Below are positions 1-7,699 of a stretch of 44,913 nt of DNA, piece after piece. The stretch comes from Clostridia bacterium (GTDB lineage: Bacteria > Bacillota > Clostridia > Lachnospirales > Lachnospiraceae). The notes below the pieces were generated by a model. That model searched no databases and was not told the DNA's origin. It saw only the letters and a program-made list of their open reading frames with translations. A program made the position numbers and the translations under genes. Positions within the stretch are counted from its first letter, which is position 1; every line of letters begins with the position of its first letter. The stretch lies in NCBI GenBank assembly GCA_029101305.1, contig JAQXQS010000116.1, positions 1 through 44,913 of the forward strand, written 5' to 3'.

Positions 1-1161
1 GACCATGGCATCAATGTCTTCTCTTTGAAGTTTGGCCTGTTTTAATGCTTCCTCCAAAGCTCGTTCTGCCCCCATTGCTGCACCAGCTCCGGTTGGCAGA
101 ATGATCCCTGTTACGATTTCTCCATCTTTATTTAGAATCACAACATCCGTACTCGTAGATCCGCTGTCGATCCCTGCAAAATATCCTTTTCCCATTTTCT
201 TTTTTTCCTTTCTGTCTCCCTGATCTGTCTGCTCCAGTGTTTCCGGCTGTATGCTCTCTGCAAATGCCTCCAGCCTGGTAAGGAGCTGCCCGCTGCTCTG
301 AATGGTATAATCGGATTCTATTTTTAGAAGAGGTACATCTGTGTGATTCTTGATATCTGCGTATTCAAAGCTATAGAAATCACAAAATTTCACAGTATGG
401 TAAATAATCCCGGCAATAGACGGGTCATTATAAAGCTTCTTTCGTCCGGCAGGATCCAGCATGCGCATACATGGGATCTGGCCAAGAAGCTCCCCGGCAT
501 ACCATTCCATAAGTCTGTCAAACTGTTCCTCTGAAATATTTTCAGTTAACAGTTCATTGTCCTGGGGTGTCCTTTTTGTACTTTCTTCTCCTGTTGAAAG
601 GTATTCTTCAGGCGGCAGACAATCTCCAAGGGAACGGTTATGTACACAGGTATCATTTTCTACAGGCAGCGGCATTGCCTTGCTGGTCATTTCAAACAGT
701 TCCTGTCCCATCCGGGCTCCCAGTACTGCAATATGCGGCTCTGTGATCTTCTTCGGGGCACGAAATGCTGCTTTAAAAGCCTTCGGATCAAAAGTAGTTC
801 CTTTATATTCTCCATATGCCTTTGCCAGTCCCTTTAACTGCATTGCCATACGCTCCCTGCTGCAGGCACTGTCACAGTGAAGTACATCCAGAATATAGAG
901 GAAGTCCAGTTTTCCACTTTCCAGCAAAATATCATATACGCTTCGAATGGTATCGCAACAGCTTACCAGTACCAGTTCCTTTATTTTTCCCTCCATTACA
1001 GCTTCCAGAAGTGTTTTTCCAAAGCCGCAGATATTAGGATGGGCTACCTGGTCTGCCAGATCAAAGCCATCTGGCATGTGATTAAAGTTTTCCACGTCGC
1101 CCCCAAAAGCTTCAAGAAGCTCTATAGGGGTGTATTTACAGACATAATAGGTTTTATTCAT
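1..1161 (-). CDS. 2-hydroxyacyl-CoA dehydratase subunit fused to BadF/HgdC-type activase (partial, runs off left edge)
   Basis: The minus-strand frame is open from an ATG at 1161 to base 1 without a stop, giving 387 residues and continuing outside the window. Residues 1 to about 310 resemble the HgdB/FldC-type dehydratase subunit: SCCDTIR near residue 70, HCDSAC near 95, and a C-terminal stretch with FCDFYSFEY and SSGQLLTRLEAF. After a short charged linker (EQTDQGDRKEKKK) residue 323 opens an ASKHA-type activase, MGKGYFAGIDSGSTSTDVV, with the phosphate-1 loop DSGSTST. In this family the activase uses ATP to push one electron into the iron-sulfur dehydratase. The start overlaps the upstream dehydratase gene by 8 nt and has a GGGAGG Shine-Dalgarno, so the two are translationally coupled. 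These parts are usually separate genes; here the frame is continuous. The substrate cannot be told. The activase C-terminus is not visible. Confidence 0.88.
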   Translation of the reverse strand, partial: MNKTYYVCKYTPIELLEAFGGDVENFNHMPDGFDLADQVAHPNICGFGKTLLEAVMEGKIKELVLVSCCDTIRSVYDILLESGKLDFLYILDVLHCDSACSRERMAMQLKGLAKAYGEYKGTTFDPKAFKAAFRAPKKITEPHIAVLGARMGQELFEMTSKAMPLPVENDTCVHNRSLGDCLPPEEYLSTGEESTKRTPQDNELLTENISEEQFDRLMEWYAGELLGQIPCMRMLDPAGRKKLYNDPSIAGIIYHTVKFCDFYSFEYADIKNHTDVPLLKIESDYTIQSSGQLLTRLEAFAESIQPETLEQTDQGDRKEKKKMGKGYFAGIDSGSTSTDVVILNKDGEIVTGIILPTGAGAAMGAERALEEALKQAKLQREDIDAMV

Positions 1162-2425
1162 TTTTGTTACCTCCCAGCATTTCCAGGAAAGCACCCAGTC
1201 TGGTGGAGGTCTGGCCTTCTCCTCCGTGGCTTCTGTCACAGCCGTCCCCATCCAGGATCAACAATGGCAGACCTGCTTCCTCAAATTTCTTTTTCGCCAG
1301 CTGTGCGGATCCCAGTGTATGCTTGCAGCCCCAGTGCCCAAACCAGACTACGCCATCTGCACCGGCCTGTTTCGCATGGCGGATTCCTGCTTCGATTCTT
1401 CTAAGTGCGCTGCCATTCAGGGAATGATAAACCATTCTTCCTGCCATTGCTTCAAAAGGTTTTTCAGGGTCAAAATCCGGTTCACAGGTTTCTGCCAGCT
1501 CACAGCCTACAATCTGCGCTTTTTCACTAAAACATAATTCCTGGCGTACTGCATCCGACCAGAAAGGAATGGTGTGCATCCAGTAAATATGTTTTCCTTT
1601 TGCAACCGGTGCCTTTTGAATATCTTTCAGAAGCTGACTGGTATATTTTTCCTCTTCCGGAGTTCCGAGCAACAGGTTATTTGTCATGCCGGCATATAAT
1701 GGTGTGACCAGATCCGATGGAACATAACGGTCAGCCCGTGCCTGCTGGAAGTTTTTATAATTTTCCAATGTCTTCTTACTGCGTACAAGTCTTTGAATCA
1801 AAGCTTCCTCTGTGATCTTTTTCCCGGTATGCTTTTCCAGAAATATACTGAGTTCTTTCAATTGATCTACCACATACCGGACACTGTCTTCTCCCTGCTG
1901 CCATGGGACATCGATTGCAAAAGACGGTACCTGATAAAAATCAGCCAGTGTTCGGAAGGTAAGCAGGTTTGCATCACAGGTCAGATTGGTATAAACAATA
2001 CATTTCGGCTTTGGCAAAAGACCTTTTTTCGCCGCACCGAGAAAGGTTTTGTGATAACTGCATAAGGTTTCTGCGATTCCCTGGTTTTCTGCTTGCTGTA
2101 AAAAAGCCCTCTCAGCTTTGCTGGCAGATAGATAACAGGAGAAGCCTTCTACGTTATAAGGATGTAAATCCACTTCCTGAAGCATTTCACAGGGAGTAAA
2201 TATACTTACGATTGCGGAACTGTCAGGATTTTTCAGTGGATGGAGCATGGTGTCCATCATCAGATGTGCAAGATACCGGTCAGCTGGCATCAGCTTTTTG
2301 TCCGGTGCAAAACGAAATTTCAGATTCTGGGCTTCCCAGCCGGTTTTTAAGAGCCACTGGGCAGTTTTAGGATTTGTATCTGTCAGGTTTTCTACATAAT
2401 GACCAAATGTCTCGATTATATTCAT
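1154..2425 (-). CDS. 2-hydroxyacyl-CoA dehydratase family subunit
   Basis: A 423-residue protein of the HGD-D family (HgdA/HgdB, FldB/FldC, YjiM-like). Likely cluster cysteines lie in FTPCEML, NLTCDANLL and GHWGCKHTLG, and the end carries the family signature GQTSTRLGAFLEML. It probably forms the iron-sulfur heterodimer with the dehydratase half of the downstream fusion protein, eliminating water from a 2-hydroxyacyl-CoA or carrying out a related low-potential reduction (family knowledge; substrate unknown). The start at 2425 (MNIIETFGHY) is chosen over an upstream in-frame ATG at 2539 because GAGGAAG lies about 10 nt before it and because the upstream ATG would precede the promoter at 2490-2518. 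It is first in a two-gene operon and overlaps the fusion gene by 8 nt. Confidence 0.9.
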   Translation of the reverse strand: MNIIETFGHYVENLTDTNPKTAQWLLKTGWEAQNLKFRFAPDKKLMPADRYLAHLMMDTMLHPLKNPDSSAIVSIFTPCEMLQEVDLHPYNVEGFSCYLSASKAERAFLQQAENQGIAETLCSYHKTFLGAAKKGLLPKPKCIVYTNLTCDANLLTFRTLADFYQVPSFAIDVPWQQGEDSVRYVVDQLKELSIFLEKHTGKKITEEALIQRLVRSKKTLENYKNFQQARADRYVPSDLVTPLYAGMTNNLLLGTPEEEKYTSQLLKDIQKAPVAKGKHIYWMHTIPFWSDAVRQELCFSEKAQIVGCELAETCEPDFDPEKPFEAMAGRMVYHSLNGSALRRIEAGIRHAKQAGADGVVWFGHWGCKHTLGSAQLAKKKFEEAGLPLLILDGDGCDRSHGGEGQTSTRLGAFLEMLGGNKNE

Positions 2426-2489
2426 TGTCTTCTCTTCCTCATTATGATTTGTAATTAATTTTCTTTTCCCAAATAAAACACAATTGTAT

Positions 2490-2518
2490 ATTTTAGTTTT
2501 ATCTAAAAAAAATGTCAA
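2490..2518 (-). promoter_or_regulatory. Strong sigma-A promoter for the dehydratase operon
   Basis: Read on the minus strand, TTGACA (2518-2513), a 17-nt T-rich spacer and TAAAAT (2495-2490) form a near-consensus promoter about 65 nt upstream of the dehydratase ATG. It sits directly behind the dinB terminator. Confidence 0.75.
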
Positions 2519-2524
2519 GAAAAA

Positions 2525-2546
2525 AGCCTGCTTATACAAACAGGCT
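2525..2546 (-). terminator. Intrinsic terminator of dinB
   Basis: On the minus strand, AGCCTG and CAGGCT flank a 10-nt loop and are followed by a T run. The hairpin begins just 2 nt past the dinB stop codon and separates dinB from the dehydratase promoter. Confidence 0.75.
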
Positions 2547-2547
2547 C

Positions 2548-3813
2548 TTACTTTTCATTATCTGACTCCATTTGTGCTTTCGCCTTCCGTCCAATCCCGG
2601 CATTACTGTTCATAATACTTGCCCTTGTAATTTTATCATTTCCAAATTTCATGCGGATGGCATCCATGGTTGCATCCAGCTTCTGGCGCTGCTCCCTCTT
2701 CCTGGTGTCTTCAAACAAGGACATCTGTTCAAAGCCATCCTCTGTAAGCCCAGTAAGTGCCACTCCGATCAGCCGCAGCGGCTGTTCTTTCCAGAACTCT
2801 GTAAAAAGCCGCCTGGCATTGGTATATATTTCATCTGTCACATCTGTAGCATTGGCAAGCTTCATCTGATGGGATCTGTTTTTGAAATCAAGAGTGCGGA
2901 AGGTGACGGAAATGCAGGTGCACTTTTTCCCCTTGCGACGCATTCTGGTAGCTACCACATCGCACTGTTCCAGCAGAATTGGCTGAATCTGCTCCATGGA
3001 TACAATATCGTCATTAAAGGTTTTCTCCACGCTGAAGCCCTTACTCTCTTCAGGCACCTCCAGAACAGGAGAATCATCAATGCCTCTGGCATACTGGTAA
3101 AGCTGATGTCCTGTTTTTTCTCCCAGAAGATTCTGTATGGTAGATTCTTTTTCACGTGCCAGTTCGCCAATGGTACGGATTCCAAAATCGATCAGCTTTT
3201 TCTCTGAGGCTTTTCCCAGGAATAACAGGTCTCTTATGGGAAGAGGCCACATTTTTGCCGGAATTTCTTCTTGGAAAAGAGTATGCACTTTATTCGGCTT
3301 CTCAAAATCCGAGGCCATTTTCGCAAGCAGCTTATTCGTGGAAATCCCTACATTTACCGTAAAGCCAAGTTCTTCATAAATCTTATCTTTTATTTCATGC
3401 GCCGTTGCAACCGGATCCGGATAGATCAGGGAGGTTCCTGTCATATCCAGAAATACCTCATCAATGGAAAAGGATTCCATTGCAGGCGCATAAGATTTAC
3501 AGATTGCCTTGAACGCCTGGGAGTTCCTGGTGTACAAGCGGAAATCGCTTGGAACAACTACCAGATTGGGGCATTTCCGAAGGGCCATGGCAACTGGTTC
3601 TCCCGTCTGTACGCCGTATTTTTTCGCCGGAATGGACTTGGCAACTACAATCCCGGTCCGCGTCTTTGGATCCCCGCCTACTGCAGATGGTATTTCCCGC
3701 AAATCCGGCAGACCTTCCTTTACTCTTCTGGCAGCTTCCCAGGAAAGAAATGCGCTGTTCACGTCAACATGAAAAATTAACCGTTTTATATGGCTCACAT
3801 CCTTATTTTTCAT
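2548..3813 (-). CDS. dinB: DNA polymerase IV (Y-family translesion polymerase)
   Basis: About 421 residues of a Y-family polymerase. The catalytic palm opens with IFHVDVNSAFLSWEA, whose Asp is a metal ligand, and continues with SFSIDEVFLDMT, the second acidic cluster. GISTNKLLAKMASDFEKPN and a helix-hairpin-helix-like thumb region (LLFLGKASEKKLIDFGIRTIGEL) follow, then the little-finger domain. It ends with a charged tail rather than an obvious LF clamp motif. Family role: error-prone bypass of damaged templates. The start is uncertain. ATG 3813 (or GTG 3816) has no clear Shine-Dalgarno; a GTG at 3798 is also possible. Monocistronic, ending in its own terminator. Confidence 0.93.
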   Translation of the reverse strand: MKNKDVSHIKRLIFHVDVNSAFLSWEAARRVKEGLPDLREIPSAVGGDPKTRTGIVVAKSIPAKKYGVQTGEPVAMALRKCPNLVVVPSDFRLYTRNSQAFKAICKSYAPAMESFSIDEVFLDMTGTSLIYPDPVATAHEIKDKIYEELGFTVNVGISTNKLLAKMASDFEKPNKVHTLFQEEIPAKMWPLPIRDLLFLGKASEKKLIDFGIRTIGELAREKESTIQNLLGEKTGHQLYQYARGIDDSPVLEVPEESKGFSVEKTFNDDIVSMEQIQPILLEQCDVVATRMRRKGKKCTCISVTFRTLDFKNRSHQMKLANATDVTDEIYTNARRLFTEFWKEQPLRLIGVALTGLTEDGFEQMSLFEDTRKREQRQKLDATMDAIRMKFGNDKITRASIMNSNAGIGRKAKAQMESDNEK

Positions 3814-3844
3814 CACATTGTAAAAAAGTGGTAAAATTTAATTT

Positions 3845-3869
3845 CAGAGCGTGCATGAAACACGCTCTG
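3845..3869 (-). terminator. Hairpin after the TIR gene
   Basis: A perfect 9-bp inverted repeat (CAGAGCGTG / CACGCTCTG) with a 7-nt loop lies 24 nt past the TIR stop codon and is followed on the minus strand by AAATTAAATTTT. It probably ends the kinase-DHHA1-TIR operon. Its sequence resembles the AGCGTGCTTGAAAAA repeats seen elsewhere in the window. Confidence 0.6.
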
Positions 3870-3892
3870 CCTCAAAATCTATTATGGATTCA

Positions 3893-6814
3893 TCACTCAC
3901 AGTGATAAGCTCTTTTCTGCTCCTCGGTCAGGCTCTGACCTCCAAGGAATTCCTCGCCCTTTTGGTAAGTTTCATCCATAGAAAGAAAGGTCACAGCATA
4001 TAAAGTCTGTACACCGTCGTAGATTACAACCTCGCCATCCTCATTCATTCCAAGACCGCCCTTTATGCTTGCAATGGGGGAAGCTGTAGCGTCCTTGCTA
4101 TAGATATCCAGTCTTGTCTCACCATTATCAGAAAGATATAGAGCTGCAAAATACGGTTGACCTTCCGGTGCAGAGAAATGGTACAAAGTATCTGCCTTTG
4201 CAATCGTCAGTACTACCTCTCCGGTAGAATTATCCACCACAAAAGCACCTTTGTCACTACTGCAAAGAAGTGTATAGCCTGGAATGTTATCCGCCCAGGA
4301 GAAGTTACCCAGATCAATTCTTGTAATTTCCCGTTTTTCTGCATAATTATACAGAACATATTCCTTCTCACCAGCTGGCTGATAAAGAACATAATCGTCC
4401 ACTGCACTGCCGCTGAAATTTGTGATTTTCCGAGAAAGGATCTCTTTTCGATCTGGATCCAGAATACATATCGTATCCACGCCATCGTCTCCTCCCAGTA
4501 TTTCAATTAAATAACCGGACACAGAAATATATGCATTTTTACAGTTCTGCGGAACCTCTTCTGTATGAGCTGGTTCCAGGTCTTCGGCACTTTCATCTGA
4601 TTTCTCATAGTCATACTCTTTCAAGAGACCATCTTCTACCATAAACGCACCATTAACTTCAAGATTTCCATCTGTTCCATCTGGAAGTTCCTTCACCAGT
4701 TCTCCACTTTCCGCATCATAGACTGTGATGGTTCCGTCCAGATTGTTACAGCTTACCAGGGAATCATTCACCACATTCATATAGGATACTTTCTGATTGA
4801 ACTGGGCGCCTTTTAAAGTAGACAGGTCAACTGCATAGGAATTGGTACTGCAATTTACCATCATCAAGTCATTCCGTCGGATAACATAGTCAATGGTTTC
4901 ATTGGCGCCTTTTTTCATAGTGCCTGTCTTGGCTGCGGTTCTGTCATTCAGCTGATAAATACGGAATTCATAAGAATTCAACCTGTAAGTGGCAATATAT
5001 TTTTTTCCTGCACGTACTTCCGAACAGCCGTTTCCATCACCTGGAAGACTTCCAATTATGTAGGGGATATCAGTATAATCTACATATTCCACAGCTCCGT
5101 CACTGGTGCAGACTGCAAAAGTAATCTCGTCGCCATCCCCAATATATTCTGCATCTGTAATATTATTAGAGGTCCTATAGGCATGCAGTACTTTTCCTGT
5201 TTTTATGTCTGCGCAGGCAAGCTCGGACGCATTGCGGTAATAAAACATTTCCCTGTCAGGATCTACATAACAGATATCTGTTGTGATCTGTGTATCTGTA
5301 GGGTAAACCTTACCTTCGTCCATATTCAGACTGCAATAGCACAAATCAGCACTATCCAGGAATACTAACTGATGACCTGTCCAGGAAGTGTCATTGTATA
5401 CAATATTTATATATTTTCTATCATCCAGCTTCTTTACAATTTCACCGCTCTTCACATCTATGATATAAAGAGTATTCATGACATCGTCTTCTTCCCAGAA
5501 TTCACTGAATGCAGCATATTTTCCATCATCACTCATTCCATAATACATGCCGTCATCGCAGTCAAAACTACACTCTGAAATCAATTCCCCCTCTGTGGTA
5601 TAAAAGGTAAGCTTTTTTGCATCTGCATCAAAAGCACTGATCACTGTCTCATCTTTGTTTACGCTTACCGTCATTGCATAAGTGCCTTCCCAGAGCACAT
5701 CAAAGGTATTCATATCAAGGATCTGGATTCCCTCTTCTCCTGCAATGGCACAGCGATGGTCTCCAAAGAATGCAATCTTGGAATTACAGCTCTGATGCCC
5801 GCAATAATACGGGTCTGCTGGGAAATCCGCTACTGTCTTATCTGCTTCTATATCATAAAAATGAATAGAATAATCATCTGCACTTGTCAGATCCACGTAT
5901 GCCACATAATCGTCATAGGGACTAACCTTAAGGGCATCCATAGTCTGTGTGCTAACGTTATTTCTGGCTATATAACCTTTCTGATAGCTATAAGTCTGCA
6001 AAGCATTTGTAAGGGATGCCATAGCCGCACCCTCAAAAGGACGGTCATTTCCCAGATTTTCCGGGAGCCCTTCCAGGGCCAGCATAGCTGCAAGCTTAGG
6101 ATTATCTGCGGAAAAAGCGGTATCCGAATATTCTGAAAGAAGGTACGACTGGGCAGACTGTGTTTTTTTCACCTGGTTCTGCAGTTTCACATTTTCCCGT
6201 ACCATCTGTGCCAGGAAAGCGCAGACTACAGCAAAACAAACGCTGCCAGCAGTAATCCCTCTCTGTAATTTACGCTGTCTCTCGCGCTGGCGGAGCTGGT
6301 CGAACTCGCAGTGCAGCATAGCCGCAAGAATACGCAGCTGTTCTACCTTCATTTTGCGCTTTTGCCTGGCCTGGCTTTCGCCTCTTACGTCTGCGGCCAG
6401 CGGCTCTACTTCTATCTCTGCTCCATCTACGATTCTATGAGTGATCGCATACGGGAAACTATCCTCTGGTTCACCTTCTGCCAATACGGCAATAATATGA
6501 TCGCTTCCCCTAAGCTTCTGGAATAACTCGATCTCCCTCATGCACCATTTGGATTCTTTAAGCCTTGGAGTGCAGATCACAATGAGATACTCTGATTGTC
6601 CCAGAGCTTCTTCAATATTATTGTACAGACTGCTGGAGCTTGGAAGCTCATCTACATCACGGAAAATCCTGCCCACTCTCTTTTTGCCGATTTTTGCAGC
6701 AAGCTTTCCAGGAACACGGTAGTTTTCCAGCATTGTATGTAAAGTCTTTGCCACAAATTCATCATTTCCGCCATGTCTGTAACTGATAAAGGCGGTGTAT
6801 TTCCAGTTCTCCAT
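3893..6814 (-). CDS. Membrane-anchored TIR domain protein with C-terminal beta-propeller-like region
   Basis: A 973-residue protein. Residues 4-125 form a bacterial TIR domain: AFISYRHGGND, the BB-loop-like FRDVDELPSSSSL at 51-63, and SKWCMREIELF at 88-98. E94 aligns with the catalytic glutamate of NAD-cleaving TIR domains such as SARM1, so NADase activity is possible (inference). A basic amphipathic stretch (about 150-186) leads to one transmembrane helix near 187-204. After a helical segment (SADNPKLAAMLALEGLP) come about 650 residues of repeated beta-strand blocks of WD40/PQQ-propeller type. With no signal peptide and a basic flank before the helix, the TIR domain is likely cytoplasmic and the propeller external. 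The ATG overlaps the stop of the DHHA1-like gene (TAATG), so translation is coupled. What it senses is unknown. Confidence 0.85.
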   Translation of the reverse strand: MENWKYTAFISYRHGGNDEFVAKTLHTMLENYRVPGKLAAKIGKKRVGRIFRDVDELPSSSSLYNNIEEALGQSEYLIVICTPRLKESKWCMREIELFQKLRGSDHIIAVLAEGEPEDSFPYAITHRIVDGAEIEVEPLAADVRGESQARQKRKMKVEQLRILAAMLHCEFDQLRQRERQRKLQRGITAGSVCFAVVCAFLAQMVRENVKLQNQVKKTQSAQSYLLSEYSDTAFSADNPKLAAMLALEGLPENLGNDRPFEGAAMASLTNALQTYSYQKGYIARNNVSTQTMDALKVSPYDDYVAYVDLTSADDYSIHFYDIEADKTVADFPADPYYCGHQSCNSKIAFFGDHRCAIAGEEGIQILDMNTFDVLWEGTYAMTVSVNKDETVISAFDADAKKLTFYTTEGELISECSFDCDDGMYYGMSDDGKYAAFSEFWEEDDVMNTLYIIDVKSGEIVKKLDDRKYINIVYNDTSWTGHQLVFLDSADLCYCSLNMDEGKVYPTDTQITTDICYVDPDREMFYYRNASELACADIKTGKVLHAYRTSNNITDAEYIGDGDEITFAVCTSDGAVEYVDYTDIPYIIGSLPGDGNGCSEVRAGKKYIATYRLNSYEFRIYQLNDRTAAKTGTMKKGANETIDYVIRRNDLMMVNCSTNSYAVDLSTLKGAQFNQKVSYMNVVNDSLVSCNNLDGTITVYDAESGELVKELPDGTDGNLEVNGAFMVEDGLLKEYDYEKSDESAEDLEPAHTEEVPQNCKNAYISVSGYLIEILGGDDGVDTICILDPDRKEILSRKITNFSGSAVDDYVLYQPAGEKEYVLYNYAEKREITRIDLGNFSWADNIPGYTLLCSSDKGAFVVDNSTGEVVLTIAKADTLYHFSAPEGQPYFAALYLSDNGETRLDIYSKDATASPIASIKGGLGMNEDGEVVIYDGVQTLYAVTFLSMDETYQKGEEFLGGQSLTEEQKRAYHCE

Positions 6815-7452
6815 TAGTCACACCTCTCGTAGCTTCGTAAAAATACAGATTTTTCAATAATATAAACATCTGACAGGTCGTCCTCACGAACCGCGATATA
6901 ATCTCCCTTATCCCCTTTCAGGTATTTGTACCTGTCCCACTGGGTAAAGACCTTCGTGGATTCTGTAAGCTGTCTGGCAAAAATAGAATACACACCTTTT
7001 GCCTGACAGGTTCTTATATACGGGATAAGCTGATATTCTTCCCCTGTGATCGTATTATGGATCACAGGTTCTTTTTCGCTTTTATATTCCGGTGCACCTT
7101 CTGTGTATTCATAAGAATTCTGGAATTTCTCCTGACGGATAGGATATACTTCCCCATCTATTCCAATCATTATATAGAGATCTTTTGCACTGACACATTC
7201 CATGTCTCCTTCCATGGTACGCACAAGGATTGGTGTGCCTTCCTTGAGAAAATCAGATGTATGAACCACGCCAAGCTTTGTTTTTTTCTTCTGATAGCGC
7301 TTCATCTGCTTCAGATCTGCTTTATATTCTTCAGAGCGCACAATATCAAATCTGGAAAAATAGCTTTCCAGATTTTCTCGAAAATAGTTTTCGTAATCAG
7401 CGTTCTGGTGATGCACCAGAACGCAGGCATTCCGCAAGGAAACCTCCTGCAT
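6814..7452 (-). CDS. DHHA1-like protein, downstream fragment (frameshifted gene)
   Basis: Second part of a gene split by a frameshift near 7400-7440. Dropping one nucleotide in that interval joins it to the fragment starting at 7699 and gives a 294-residue protein. The frame is open from 7584, but only the part downstream of about 7440 reads as natural protein. It first carries a helix (YENYFRENLESYF) expected at the end of a DHHA1 domain. Two similar beta modules follow, one ending VYPIRQEKFQNSYE and the other VYIIEKSVFLRSYE, which look like a tandem duplication of a small barrel. I do not recognise these modules by name. The stop overlaps the TIR start codon (TAATG). ATG 7452 is only a nominal start with no Shine-Dalgarno. 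Confidence 0.6.
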   Translation of the reverse strand: MQEVSLRNACVLVHHQNADYENYFRENLESYFSRFDIVRSEEYKADLKQMKRYQKKKTKLGVVHTSDFLKEGTPILVRTMEGDMECVSAKDLYIMIGIDGEVYPIRQEKFQNSYEYTEGAPEYKSEKEPVIHNTITGEEYQLIPYIRTCQAKGVYSIFARQLTESTKVFTQWDRYKYLKGDKGDYIAVREDDLSDVYIIEKSVFLRSYERCD

Positions 7453-7699
7453 TGGCAGCCTGTCCGCCACCAGCGCCAACAGACTTGGCAAGATATTCGG
7501 CCACTTCGTCAGCGCGCACCTCGTTTGTCTGGCTTCTGATACTGAATTTACATCCGGCTGGATCCTTCGCCCATATAACGCCAAAAGAAATGTCCTTTTC
7601 TTTCATCGCCTGTTCGCATAAATCTCCCATTTTTTCCTGGTCGCGAATTTCGGTCTGCATTAAAAGCCAGTTGCCGTTTTCATCAACAATGTATTTCAT
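7397..7699 (-). CDS. DHHA1-like protein, upstream fragment (frameshifted gene)
   Basis: First part of the split gene: 100 residues before a premature TGA. The ATG overlaps the stop of the histidine kinase (ATGA), so it is translationally coupled. Residues 35-90 match the C-terminal half of DHH/DHHA1 phosphoesterases, with GVIWAKDPAGCKFSIRS and the glycine-rich SVGAGGGQAANAGGFL corresponding to the GGGHxxAAGG substrate loop; the usual His is Gln here. The N-terminal DHH metal-binding catalytic domain is missing, since the gene starts right at the kinase stop. It is therefore unlikely to be a phosphodiesterase by itself and may be a ligand-binding remnant (inference). A perfect 11-bp inverted repeat at 7400-7424 lies in the frame-transition zone. 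Confidence 0.6.
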   Translation of the reverse strand: MKYIVDENGNWLLMQTEIRDQEKMGDLCEQAMKEKDISFGVIWAKDPAGCKFSIRSQTNEVRADEVAEYLAKSVGAGGGQAANAGGFLAECLRSGASPER

